Origin: Bacteroidota bacterium
Lineage (GTDB): Bacteria; Bacteroidota; Bacteroidia; Bacteroidales; VadinHA17
Assembly: GCA_030631445.1 (NCBI GenBank)
Contig: DAOVLD010000001.1
Location: forward strand, 1-23,217
Length of the DNA stretch: 23,217 bases
Direction: 5' to 3'
Position 1 is the stretch's first letter. Every line of letters begins with the position of its first letter. Made by a program: the position numbers and the translations under genes. Below are positions 16,212 through 23,147 of the stretch, one piece after another. The notes under the pieces are model-generated. The model searched no databases, had not been told where the DNA came from, and saw only the letters and a list, made by a program, of their open reading frames with translations.

Positions 16212-16523
16212 ATGAGAAAAGCTAAAGTATTTATGCATAAATCTCTTGCAGGTTATTTAATTGAAGAAGAAAAAAATAATAAATACCTGTTTTCTTATGA
16301 CAATAACTATAAAGGGGATCCTATTTCATTAACAATGCCGGTTGAAATTAAAGAATTTTATTTCAATTCTTTTCCACCTTTTTTTGATGGACTTCTTCCG
16401 GAAGGAATTCAATTAGATGGTTTATTAAGAATAAAAAAAATAGATAAAGACGATTATTTCAGTCAATTAGTAGCTGTTGGTTCTGATCTGGTTGGAGCAG
16501 TATGTTTGGAGGAGATGTTATGA
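16212..16523 (+). CDS. hipS: HipS-like small protein (HipA N-terminal domain)
   Basis: 103 residues when started at ATG 16212, where family-like sequence begins (MRKAKVFMHKSLAGYLIEE). The longer frame from 16119 only translates repeat DNA. The protein matches the N-terminal subdomain of HipA: FSYDNNYKGDPISLTMP, then FPPFFDGLLPEG (53-64), ending in a VGSDLVGAVCLEE stretch. In HipA this domain is fused to the kinase; here it is a separate gene whose stop overlaps the next start (ATGA, 16520-16523), so the two are translationally coupled. By analogy with E. coli HipBST it may be the antitoxin that restrains HipT. That role is inferred from layout. Confidence 0.83.
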   Translation: MRKAKVFMHKSLAGYLIEEEKNNKYLFSYDNNYKGDPISLTMPVEIKEFYFNSFPPFFDGLLPEGIQLDGLLRIKKIDKDDYFSQLVAVGSDLVGAVCLEEML

Positions 16524-17446
16524 GTAGATGTCCAATCACATACGAAATATCAGAAAGCAGATATTCCGGAAATGGTTTAAACCAGCTATCCAGAAAATTA
16601 ACTGATTTAAATGATATTGAATACTCAGCTGAAGAGCAAAGGCATGAAGCTGCTGTACGTGCAACTAAAATGTCTATTCAGGGAGTTCAGCCAAAGCTTA
16701 GCGCGATATTAAATGTTCAACGATCTAAATTAGAAATAGTTGATATAAACGGGAAATATATCATAAAACCCCAGCATCACATATACCCGCAATTACCGGA
16801 AAATGAAGACCTGACAATGAAAATGGCATCTAAATGCGGAATAAATATACCAATACACGGTATGGTATATTCTAAAGATGGAACATTGTCATACTTCATT
16901 AAAAGATTTGACAGGCTTGGAAAAAATAGCAAATTACCTTTAGAAGATTTTGCTCAATTAGCAGAAGAAAAAAGAGAAACTAAGTATGAATATTCTGTTG
17001 AAAAATTAATTATGATTATTGAAAATCATTGTACATTCCCGCAACTTGAAAAAAGCAGGTTTTTTAAACGCTTTCTATTCAATTTTTTATCAGGGAATGA
17101 AGATATGCATCTAAAAAATTATTCATTGATTACTCAAAATGATAAAATAGAATTAAGTCCTGCATATGACTTTCTTAATACAAGTATTGTGTTAGGAAAA
17201 GATATTGAAGAATCAGCTTTAACCCTGAAAGGAAAAAAGAAAAAATTCAATCGTAATATACTTATTGACTATTTAGGATTGGAAAGATTAAATCTAAATA
17301 CGAAAGTCATTAAGAATATTCTTGTAGATTTAAGCAATGCCAAATCATCATGGTTTGAGCTAATAAATATCTCCTTTTTAAATCAATCTCTCAAAGATGA
17401 CTACAAAGAACTGTTAGAAAAACGTATTGATATCCTAAAGCTATAA
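16520..17446 (+). CDS. hipT: HipT-like serine/threonine kinase toxin
   Basis: 308 residues from ATG 16520; the frame opens at 16502, but the overlap with the hipS stop and a GGAGGA sequence at 16508-16513 favour 16520. It carries the HipA kinase core: glycine-rich loop SIQGVQPKLS, ATP-binding KYIIKPQ followed by YPQLPENEDL, the catalytic loop GNEDMHLKNYSL and the metal-binding LSPAYDFLNTS. All catalytic residues appear present, so the kinase looks active. E. coli HipA phosphorylates GltX and E. coli HipT phosphorylates TrpS; the target here is unknown. The gene lies tail to tail with mnmE, separated by 28 bases. Confidence 0.88.
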   Translation: MSRCPITYEISESRYSGNGLNQLSRKLTDLNDIEYSAEEQRHEAAVRATKMSIQGVQPKLSAILNVQRSKLEIVDINGKYIIKPQHHIYPQLPENEDLTMKMASKCGINIPIHGMVYSKDGTLSYFIKRFDRLGKNSKLPLEDFAQLAEEKRETKYEYSVEKLIMIIENHCTFPQLEKSRFFKRFLFNFLSGNEDMHLKNYSLITQNDKIELSPAYDFLNTSIVLGKDIEESALTLKGKKKKFNRNILIDYLGLERLNLNTKVIKNILVDLSNAKSSWFELINISFLNQSLKDDYKELLEKRIDILKL

Positions 17447-17474
17447 AATTATATCAGATCGGGTATTTTGGGTT

Positions 17475-18920
17475 TTATTTTCCAATACAGAAATTCTTAA
17501 AAATATTCCCGAGTATCTCGTCGGTAGTGATATCACCGGTAATCTCACCAAGATAGTGAAGAGCTTCACGGATATCCTGGGCTAATAAATCGTTGCTGAT
17601 ATTCTGCTTCATTCCCTTCTTAACCCGCAGAAGAGCTTCCCCGGTGTTAACAAGAGCCTCGTAATGGCGGATATTGGTTATAATTATATCATTTTCTCCA
17701 TGTGTCTCCGGCTTTATGGTTTGAACCAGCTTTCCCGCCAGCTTATGTACCATTTTCTGATCTTTAGCTGAAATTATTACCCTCATGTCCTTTTTCCGCA
17801 GAAAAGAGAATTCACTTGTGCGGAATTTATTCTGAAGCTCTTCCCTGTCCAGCAGGTCGGTTTTGTTTACAACTATGATGATATCTTTGTCGTCATCACT
17901 GGTCTGTTTCAGGATATGTCTATATGATTTGTAAATGATGTCAATTTCGTCACCGGCATCCACCAGTAATAGTACTATCTTCGACTGGCCTATTTTCTGG
18001 TATGTTTTTCTAATGCCCAGGTTCTCGATAAAATCAGATGTTTCCCTTAATCCAGCTGTATCAATAAATCGGAAAATATTCCCTTCGATGTTAACAGTAT
18101 CTTCAATTGCATCCCTTGTAGTACCCTCAATTTCAGAAACAATTGCTTTTTCTTCATTGAGCAAGGCATTCAACAGGGTTGATTTACCTACATTGGGCTT
18201 TCCTACAATAGCTACAGGTACACCGTTCTTTATAACATTTCCCAGAGAAAATGATTCCGACAAGCTATGTATAATACTGTAAATACGTGAAACCAGGATT
18301 TTAAGCTCTTTCCGGTCGGCAAATTCCACATCTTCTTCACTAAAATCCAGCTCCAGCTCAATAAGTGAAATAAAACTCAGCAATTCATTCCGCAGGTTCT
18401 TAATTTCTTCAGAAAATCCCCCACGCATCTGCTTCAGGGCAATTCTATGTGATGCAGCAGAGGAAGAGGCGATAAGATCGGCAACAGCTTCGGCTTGTGA
18501 TAGATCCATCTTTCCATTCATAAAGGCGCGCATGGTGAACTCACCGGGTTTTGCCAGCCGTGCTCCATATTTAAGCAATACCCGGAGTAAAAGTTGCTGA
18601 ATGTAAGTGGCTCCATGACAGGAAATTTCTACAACATCCTCACCGGTATATGAATTGGGCGAGCGAAACAAGCTAACCACTACTTCATCAACCAACTTGT
18701 CCTTATCTTTTATTGTTCCGTAATGGATGGTATTTGCAGGCTGTTTAGCCAGTTTTTTCTTGTCTCCGGGATGGAATATCTTATCTGTAATTTGTATTGC
18801 CTTATCGCCCGACAGGCGTATTACGGCAATTGCCCCGTTACCAGGAGGTGTTGAAATGGCACATATTGTATCCTGATTATTCAATTTTATTGGAGTTTTT
18901 GCAAATATACAAAACTGCAT
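17475..18920 (-). CDS. mnmE: tRNA modification GTPase MnmE
   Basis: 481 residues from the first ATG, full length for the family. The N-terminal tetrahydrofolate-binding domain begins DTICAISTPPGNGAIAV. The helical domain flanks a G domain with G1 GKPNVGKST, G3 DTAGLR and G4 NKTD, and the protein ends in the catalytic motif FCIGK. With MnmG it installs the carboxymethylaminomethyl (or aminomethyl) group on wobble U34 of certain tRNAs. The start is uncertain: a perfect -7 box lies inside codons 4-7 (18902-18909), so translation may begin at TTG 18884, close to the usual family start. The MnmG gene is not in this window. Confidence 0.97.
   Translation of the reverse strand: MQFCIFAKTPIKLNNQDTICAISTPPGNGAIAVIRLSGDKAIQITDKIFHPGDKKKLAKQPANTIHYGTIKDKDKLVDEVVVSLFRSPNSYTGEDVVEISCHGATYIQQLLLRVLLKYGARLAKPGEFTMRAFMNGKMDLSQAEAVADLIASSSAASHRIALKQMRGGFSEEIKNLRNELLSFISLIELELDFSEEDVEFADRKELKILVSRIYSIIHSLSESFSLGNVIKNGVPVAIVGKPNVGKSTLLNALLNEEKAIVSEIEGTTRDAIEDTVNIEGNIFRFIDTAGLRETSDFIENLGIRKTYQKIGQSKIVLLLVDAGDEIDIIYKSYRHILKQTSDDDKDIIIVVNKTDLLDREELQNKFRTSEFSFLRKKDMRVIISAKDQKMVHKLAGKLVQTIKPETHGENDIIITNIRHYEALVNTGEALLRVKKGMKQNISNDLLAQDIREALHYLGEITGDITTDEILGNIFKNFCIGK
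18902..18909 (-). promoter_or_regulatory. Probable -7 promoter box of mnmE
   Basis: Minus strand TATATTTG, a full TAnnTTTG match. It lies inside the first codons of the longest frame and about 18 bases before the alternative TTG start at 18884. No clear -33 TTTG is seen at the usual distance. Confidence 0.45.
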
Positions 18921-19022
18921 AATAAATCTTGAACCCTTAGCAATGTGTAAGTTTATTTGTTTATTTGTTGATGAGTTTATTTGTAAAGAAAGAACAAGTC
19001 GTTAAGAAGAAAGTTCAAGGTT

Positions 19023-19173
19023 GAGTATGCTCCGAAAAGTCAAAAAAAGAAAATGCCACTAAATCACAAAGTCACCAAGAATCACAAAGGGCTTATTTTC
19101 ATTACCTTATCTTTCGTGTATCTTTGTGTTTTTGTGTCTTTGTGGCAAGATTAACACTTTTCGGAGTGGGCTC
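19023..19173. repeat. Large imperfect inverted repeat with CACAAAG arms
   Basis: Outer arms: CTCCGAAAAGT (19030-19040) pairs exactly with ACTTTTCGGAG (19156-19166), with GAG/CTC at the ends. Inner arms: GCCACTAAATCACAAAG (19055-19071) matches imperfectly CTTTGTGTCTTTGTGGC (19130-19146). The whole forms a ~150-base foldback. It has no transposase and no obvious target-site duplication. Confidence 0.7.
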
Positions 19174-19206
19174 AATTTTTAATTTTTAATTTTTAATTTT
19201 TAATTG
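19174..19206. repeat. AATTTTT tandem repeat
   Basis: About five copies of a 7-base unit AATTTTT, abutting the right arm of the large inverted repeat. The reverse complement of the same unit appears at 8686-8710. Confidence 0.8.
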
Positions 19207-19273
19207 GTTAATTTGTAAAGAGATTCAAGGTACTGGGTGTATCCCCTTTATTCCCTTTATTCCTTCTTTTCTT

Positions 19274-19304
19274 TTTGAATAATTAGCTAAATAATATACT
19301 TTTG
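19274..19304 (+). promoter_or_regulatory. sucD promoter
   Basis: TTTG at 19274-19277, a spacer of 19 bases and TACTTTTG at 19297-19304, a full match to the Bacteroidota housekeeping promoter. Transcription would begin near 19311, about 19 bases before the ATG. This is the clearest promoter in the window. Confidence 0.75.
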
Positions 19305-19329
19305 AGAAATTCAAAAAAAAGTTGAGATT

Positions 19330-20211
19330 ATGAGTATATTAGTTAATAAAAATTCGAGAGTAATTGTACAGGGATTTACAGGTGGTGAAGGAACATTCCA
19401 TGCAACCCAGATGATTGAGTACGGTACAAACGTTGTGGGAGGAGTAACACCCGGTAAGGGTGGACAGACTCATCTTGACCGTCCGGTGTTTAATACTGTT
19501 CATGAAGCAGTTGCAAAAACCGGTGCTGATGTTTCTGTTATTTTTGTCCCTCCTGCATTCGCTGCTGATGCTATTATGGAAGCAGCAGATGCAGGAATTA
19601 AGGTTATTGTAACTGTCACCGAAGGGATCCCTGCTTCAGATATGGTAAAGGTTAAAGAATATTTGAAAGATAAGAAAGCAAGACTTGTTGGTCCTAACTG
19701 CCCGGGGGTAATAACTCCAGGAGAAGCCAAGGTTGGTATAATGCCGGGTTTTATTCACAAGAAGGGAGGAATTGGGATTGTTTCACGCTCAGGTACATTA
19801 ACTTATGAGGCAGTTGACCAGATCACAAAATCAGGACTTGGGCAATCAACCTGTATAGGTATCGGTGGCGATCCGGTAATCGGGACCACAACAAAAGAAG
19901 CAATTCAACTGTTTATGGAAGACCCGGAAACTGAAGGGATTATAATGATAGGAGAGATAGGTGGTAATATGGAAGCCGAAGCTGCTTACTGGATAAGGGA
20001 TAATGGAACTAAGCCGGTTGTTGGTTTTGTCGCTGGTAGAACAGCTCCAAAAGGACGGAGGATGGGTCATGCCGGAGCAATAATTGGGGGAAAGAGTGAT
20101 ACTGCTGAAGCTAAAATGAAGATAATGAAGGAATGTGGTATCCATGTTGTTGAATCGCCCGCAGATATAGGAAAAACCATGTTTGAAGTACTAAATAAAG
20201 TCCATCTATAA
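19330..20211 (+). CDS. sucD: Succinyl-CoA ligase (ADP-forming) subunit alpha
   Basis: 293 residues, full length. The N-terminal CoA-binding Rossmann domain carries [12 protein letters not shown] and GVTPGKGG. The ligase domain has [25 protein letters not shown] and the [10 protein letters not shown] motif, whose His247 is the phosphohistidine of the reaction succinyl-CoA + ADP (or GDP) + Pi to succinate + ATP (or GTP) + CoA in the citric acid cycle. It works as a heteromer with SucC, which is not encoded in this window, so the pair is split in this genome. It has its own strong promoter. The downstream gap to fabG (258 bases) holds a foldback repeat, so the two may not be cotranscribed. Confidence 0.97.
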   Translation: MSILVNKNSRVIVQGFTGGEGTFHATQMIEYGTNVVGGVTPGKGGQTHLDRPVFNTVHEAVAKTGADVSVIFVPPAFAADAIMEAADAGIKVIVTVTEGIPASDMVKVKEYLKDKKARLVGPNCPGVITPGEAKVGIMPGFIHKKGGIGIVSRSGTLTYEAVDQITKSGLGQSTCIGIGGDPVIGTTTKEAIQLFMEDPETEGIIMIGEIGGNMEAEAAYWIRDNGTKPVVGFVAGRTAPKGRRMGHAGAIIGGKSDTAEAKMKIMKECGIHVVESPADIGKTMFEVLNKVHL

Positions 20212-20229
20212 AGTCCGAAAGTTTAAATA

Positions 20230-20407
20230 AATATTAAATCACAAATGACAAGCAACAAATAACAAATAAATATCAAATCCCAATGTTCAAAGAAGAAAAA
20301 AAAGAAAGACGCAAAAACAATATATTGGTTAATTCTGTTTTGAATTTTTGTTTTTTGTTAATTGGAGTTTATTTGAGATTTGTTTTTTGTTATTTGGTGC
20401 TTATTTA
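20230..20407. repeat. Imperfect foldback repeat with CAAATAACAAAT arms
   Basis: The left arm (about 20230-20290) is built of CAACAAATAACAAATAA-like units. The right arm (about 20338-20407) is its approximate reverse complement (TTTGTTTTTTGTTATTTGGTGCTT). The arms are separated by an A-rich loop of about 47 bases. It fills most of the sucD-fabG gap. Confidence 0.6.
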
Positions 20408-20469
20408 TGAGAATGCTTGACTTTAGAGACAAACACTAAATAAGAATTTTAAATTTAAACCTTAAACAT

Positions 20470-21216
20470 ATGAAACTACTTGAAGGAAAAACTGCATTAA
20501 TAACAGGAGCAGCAAGAGGCATAGGACGATCCATTGCCCTCAGACTTGCCGGAGAAGGGGCTGATATTGCTTTTACCGACCTGGCTTATGATGATGCAGC
20601 GAAAGCTGTTGAAAGAGAGGTTACTGACAAAGGTGTTAAGGCAAAAGCCTATGCATCAGATGCAAGTAAACTGGATCAGACGCAGGAGGTAGTTGAACAG
20701 ATAATTGCTGAGTTTGGCAAAATCGATATCCTCGTTAATAATGCAGGAATAACAAAAGACACTTTGTTAATGAGGATGACTGAAGATCAATGGGATGCAG
20801 TGATCACTGTCAACCTGAAATCGGTATTCAACTTTACTAAATGCGTTCAGATGTACATGCTTAAACAGCGTTCGGGCAGTATTATTAATATGAGTTCGGT
20901 GGTGGGTGTCAGCGGTAATGCCGGACAGTCAAACTATTCAGCTTCTAAAGCCGGGATAATCGGATTTACTAAGTCAGTTGCCAGGGAGGTTGGATCGAGA
21001 AACATTCGGTGCAATGCCATTGCTCCGGGATTTATTCTAACTGAGATGACTGATAAAATACCGGAAGATATGAGGAAAGAATGGATCAACCAGATCCCGC
21101 TGAAAAGAGGAGGGACTCCGGAAGATGTTGCTAATGTTACCTTGTTCCTTGCATCTGATCTCTCATCATATGTTAGCGGACAGGTGATAAGTGTTTGCGG
21201 AGGAATGAAAACGTGA
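20470..21216 (+). CDS. fabG: 3-oxoacyl-[acyl-carrier-protein] reductase
   Basis: 248 residues, the usual FabG length. A classical short-chain dehydrogenase: NADPH-binding GAARGIGRS (13-21), NNAG (90-93), active-site Ser142/143, Tyr156 and Lys160 (NYSASKAG) with Asn115, then APGFILTEM and a C-terminal SGQVISVCGGM. It reduces 3-oxoacyl-ACP to 3-hydroxyacyl-ACP in fatty-acid elongation. The match to the housekeeping FabG pattern is strong, although other short-chain dehydrogenases share most motifs. The stop codon (21214-21216) is the TGA of a GTGAGTAAG repeat unit. Confidence 0.93.
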   Translation: MKLLEGKTALITGAARGIGRSIALRLAGEGADIAFTDLAYDDAAKAVEREVTDKGVKAKAYASDASKLDQTQEVVEQIIAEFGKIDILVNNAGITKDTLLMRMTEDQWDAVITVNLKSVFNFTKCVQMYMLKQRSGSIINMSSVVGVSGNAGQSNYSASKAGIIGFTKSVAREVGSRNIRCNAIAPGFILTEMTDKIPEDMRKEWINQIPLKRGGTPEDVANVTLFLASDLSSYVSGQVISVCGGMKT

Positions 21217-21330
21217 GTAAGGTGAGTAGTTGAGTAAGTTGAGTAGGTGAGTTGGAAGAGATGAGAGGTGAGAGATGAGTTGAAGAATGAAGAAGAAGAT
21301 TGAGAAAACATAACATATAACTTTTAACTC
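21213..21330 (+). repeat. Composite GA-rich repeat after fabG
   Basis: GTGAGTAAGGTGAGTAG units (21213-21255), GAGATGAG and GAAGAATGAAGAAGAAG units (21256-21300), then TAACATATAACTTTTAAC (21311-21330). The order and much of the sequence equal the block at 1-160, separated by about 21 kb. The fabG stop codon is part of the first unit. Confidence 0.8.
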
Positions 21331-21420
21331 ATATTTTTTTTGCTATTTCCATTGACTTTTGTCTCTGAATTTCATATATTTATATATATTTTTTGTATTA
21401 ACTTCAAAATCTGATAAATT

Positions 21421-21633
21421 ATGGAAAACAGTGTTTACAAAGTAATTGAAATTATTGGTTCAAGTTCCCGGTCATGGGAAGACGCAGCTACAAATGCAAT
21501 TGCAAAGGCAAGTGAGACGCTCGAAGATCTTCGTATTGCGGAGGTTATTAACATGGACATGAAAGTGGAGAACGGTAAGGTAACTGCTTACCGTACCAAA
21601 TTACGTCTCTCTTTCAAATTCAGAAGTGATTAA
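21421..21633 (+). CDS. Dodecin-family small protein
   Basis: 70 residues covering the whole dodecin fold: VYKVIEIIGSSSRSWEDA, a helix rich in Ala, then a three-strand sheet ending LRLSFKFRSD. Dodecins form hollow dodecamers that bind and store flavins. The usual flavin-stacking Trp in the W-x-E-V position is replaced by Ile39 (sequence LRIAEV), and the following RG-type loop is changed to NMDMKV, so flavin binding may be weak or absent, or another ligand may be held. The gene stands alone, preceded by the GA-rich array and followed by a clear terminator. Confidence 0.85.
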   Translation: MENSVYKVIEIIGSSSRSWEDAATNAIAKASETLEDLRIAEVINMDMKVENGKVTAYRTKLRLSFKFRSD

Positions 21634-21709
21634 TTTAATGTAGTTTCTGATTAGTTAAAGATTATCAAGGATTCTTATTTTTAAATATTCATTGGATCCG
21701 TTATAAGAG

Positions 21710-21734
21710 AAAAGGGCATTAAGTTGCCCTTTTT
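21710..21734 (+). terminator. Intrinsic terminator after the dodecin gene
   Basis: AAAAGGGCA (21710-21718) pairs perfectly with TGCCCTTTT (21725-21733) around a six-base loop, and the stem ends in T residues. It is 77 bases after the dodecin stop and is the only textbook intrinsic terminator seen in the window. Confidence 0.8.
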
Positions 21735-21820
21735 CCTTAAGATGTAATTTATCTATAAAAAGCCTGATTAAAACTAAGTTATTTCCTTAATTTAGCAATA
21801 ATTGTAACGAAAGCATAGAA

Positions 21821-22873
21821 ATGGGAAAAAGAGGGTTTTCTAAATATACCTTTGTTTTTTTGTTCATTGTATTGTGTTCATGTTCTACTTCAAAGTTTGT
21901 AGTTGATGTTACAAAACCCCCGTCAATTGAAATCCCTGTTGATATTGGAAGAATACTTATCGCCAACAGATGCCTGAAGGAAGAATTTGAGAAACCTGAT
22001 GAGGTTGTTAAGGGACTCATTGCAGGCGAAGGACCTGTTATTAACCAGGCTGGAGCAAAGAAAGCTGTTGAATCTGTTATTGATGATATCAGATATGCTC
22101 CCGGTATGGAGCCGGTTTACACATCTGCTGTGCCACGGGTGGATACACTGGATAAGAAATTCCCTCAATCACTTGACTGGATAATAGTTGAAAATTTATG
22201 CAGGCAGTATAATTCAGATGCTTTGCTATCGCTGGAAGTTTTTAATACAAATACCTATATTGATTACGGATATTATCAACGACGTGAAACTAAAGATCAT
22301 GTAAAGATATGGTCAAATACAAAGGTATATAATAAGAATATTGATCATATTCCTCTTGCAAGGTTACGGGTTGAAATTACAGCAGGATGGCGTATATATT
22401 ATCCGGCTGACAAACAGATTGTTGTTGAGGAGCTTAAGAAACATACTCAGCTATGGGAATTCGAAGGGAAAACACAAAAAGAAGCTATGAGAAATTTGCC
22501 TTCAAAAATGTTTGCTGTTGAAGAGGCTGGAAAACTTGCCGGTATTGATTTCTCAAGCCGTTTGTATCCGAAAAGAACAACCGTAGAGAGGGTTCTTTTT
22601 ATAAAAGGAAGCCGGGATTTTAAAATTGCTAATCAGCATCTGAAACAGAGACATTGGAAGAGTGCTGCAACGATCTGGAAGAAATATACCAACGACCCGG
22701 ATAATAAAATTGCTTCAGCTGCCCTTTTTAATCTTGCCGTGATAAACGAAATGGAAGGAAATATTGAAGAAGCCTTCAGGCTGGCTAAACAGGCAGGTGG
22801 TATAAACGAAGCCCCGGTAATAAAAGAGTATGTACTATTACTTGAAGAAAAGGCAAAACAGTTCAGGAAGTAA
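21821..22873 (+). CDS. DUF6340-like lipoprotein
   Basis: 350 residues. A basic N-terminus, a hydrophobic stretch (about 9-18) and a lipobox LCSC put the lipidated cysteine at 21. The mature part begins STSKFVVDVTKPPSIEIPVDI and continues IGRILIANRC, the pattern I associate with the DUF6340 family of Bacteroidota lipoproteins. The C-terminal ~90 residues (GSRDFKIANQHLKQRHWKSA onwards) are helical and TPR-like, with alternating A-x-x-W and ALFNLAVINEMEGN units. It is probably anchored in the inner or outer membrane as a scaffold; no catalytic motif is seen. It is followed by another lipoprotein gene. The family name is recalled from memory and was not searched. Confidence 0.75.
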   Translation: MGKRGFSKYTFVFLFIVLCSCSTSKFVVDVTKPPSIEIPVDIGRILIANRCLKEEFEKPDEVVKGLIAGEGPVINQAGAKKAVESVIDDIRYAPGMEPVYTSAVPRVDTLDKKFPQSLDWIIVENLCRQYNSDALLSLEVFNTNTYIDYGYYQRRETKDHVKIWSNTKVYNKNIDHIPLARLRVEITAGWRIYYPADKQIVVEELKKHTQLWEFEGKTQKEAMRNLPSKMFAVEEAGKLAGIDFSSRLYPKRTTVERVLFIKGSRDFKIANQHLKQRHWKSAATIWKKYTNDPDNKIASAALFNLAVINEMEGNIEEAFRLAKQAGGINEAPVIKEYVLLLEEKAKQFRK

Positions 22874-22876
22874 ATC

Positions 22877-23032
22877 AGTCGGCAGTCCACAGTAAGCAGT
22901 CGGCAAAAAAGTAAATAACAACCAAACAATTATAATATACGATCACTTAATCACATTCCTGATAAATCGGGATTGAAAAGTATAAATAGTCCTGTCTTCA
23001 GATTGCCGACTGCCGACTGAAGATTGCCGACT
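22877..23032. repeat. Inverted repeat with TGCCGACTG arms and small central hairpin
   Basis: The left arm (22877-22906) and right arm (23003-23032) are each 30 bases and match as reverse complements at 25 of 30 positions; both are made of TGCCGACTG-like units. Between them lies a 7-base-pair stem TCCTGAT/ATCGGGA (22957-22972). The element starts 3 bases after the DUF6340-like stop codon. Confidence 0.7.
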
Positions 23033-23147
23033 AAAAAATGCAAAGTATTATGAGATTAGCCATTTTTAAACTTAAGACACTGAATAGTTACCGGTAAGTA
23101 TATAGTGCTTGCAATAAAACTAACAGTTTTTATTTATTTAAACACCT

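Larger units (their letters stand above)
18921..19329. other. 409-base spacer between mnmE and sucD
   Basis: Contains TTTATTTG repeats (18953-18993), a large imperfect inverted repeat (19023-19173), a tandem AATTTTT tract (19174-19206), TTTATTCC doublets (about 19249-19264) and the sucD promoter (19274-19304). No open frame or RNA gene was recognised. Confidence 0.7.
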
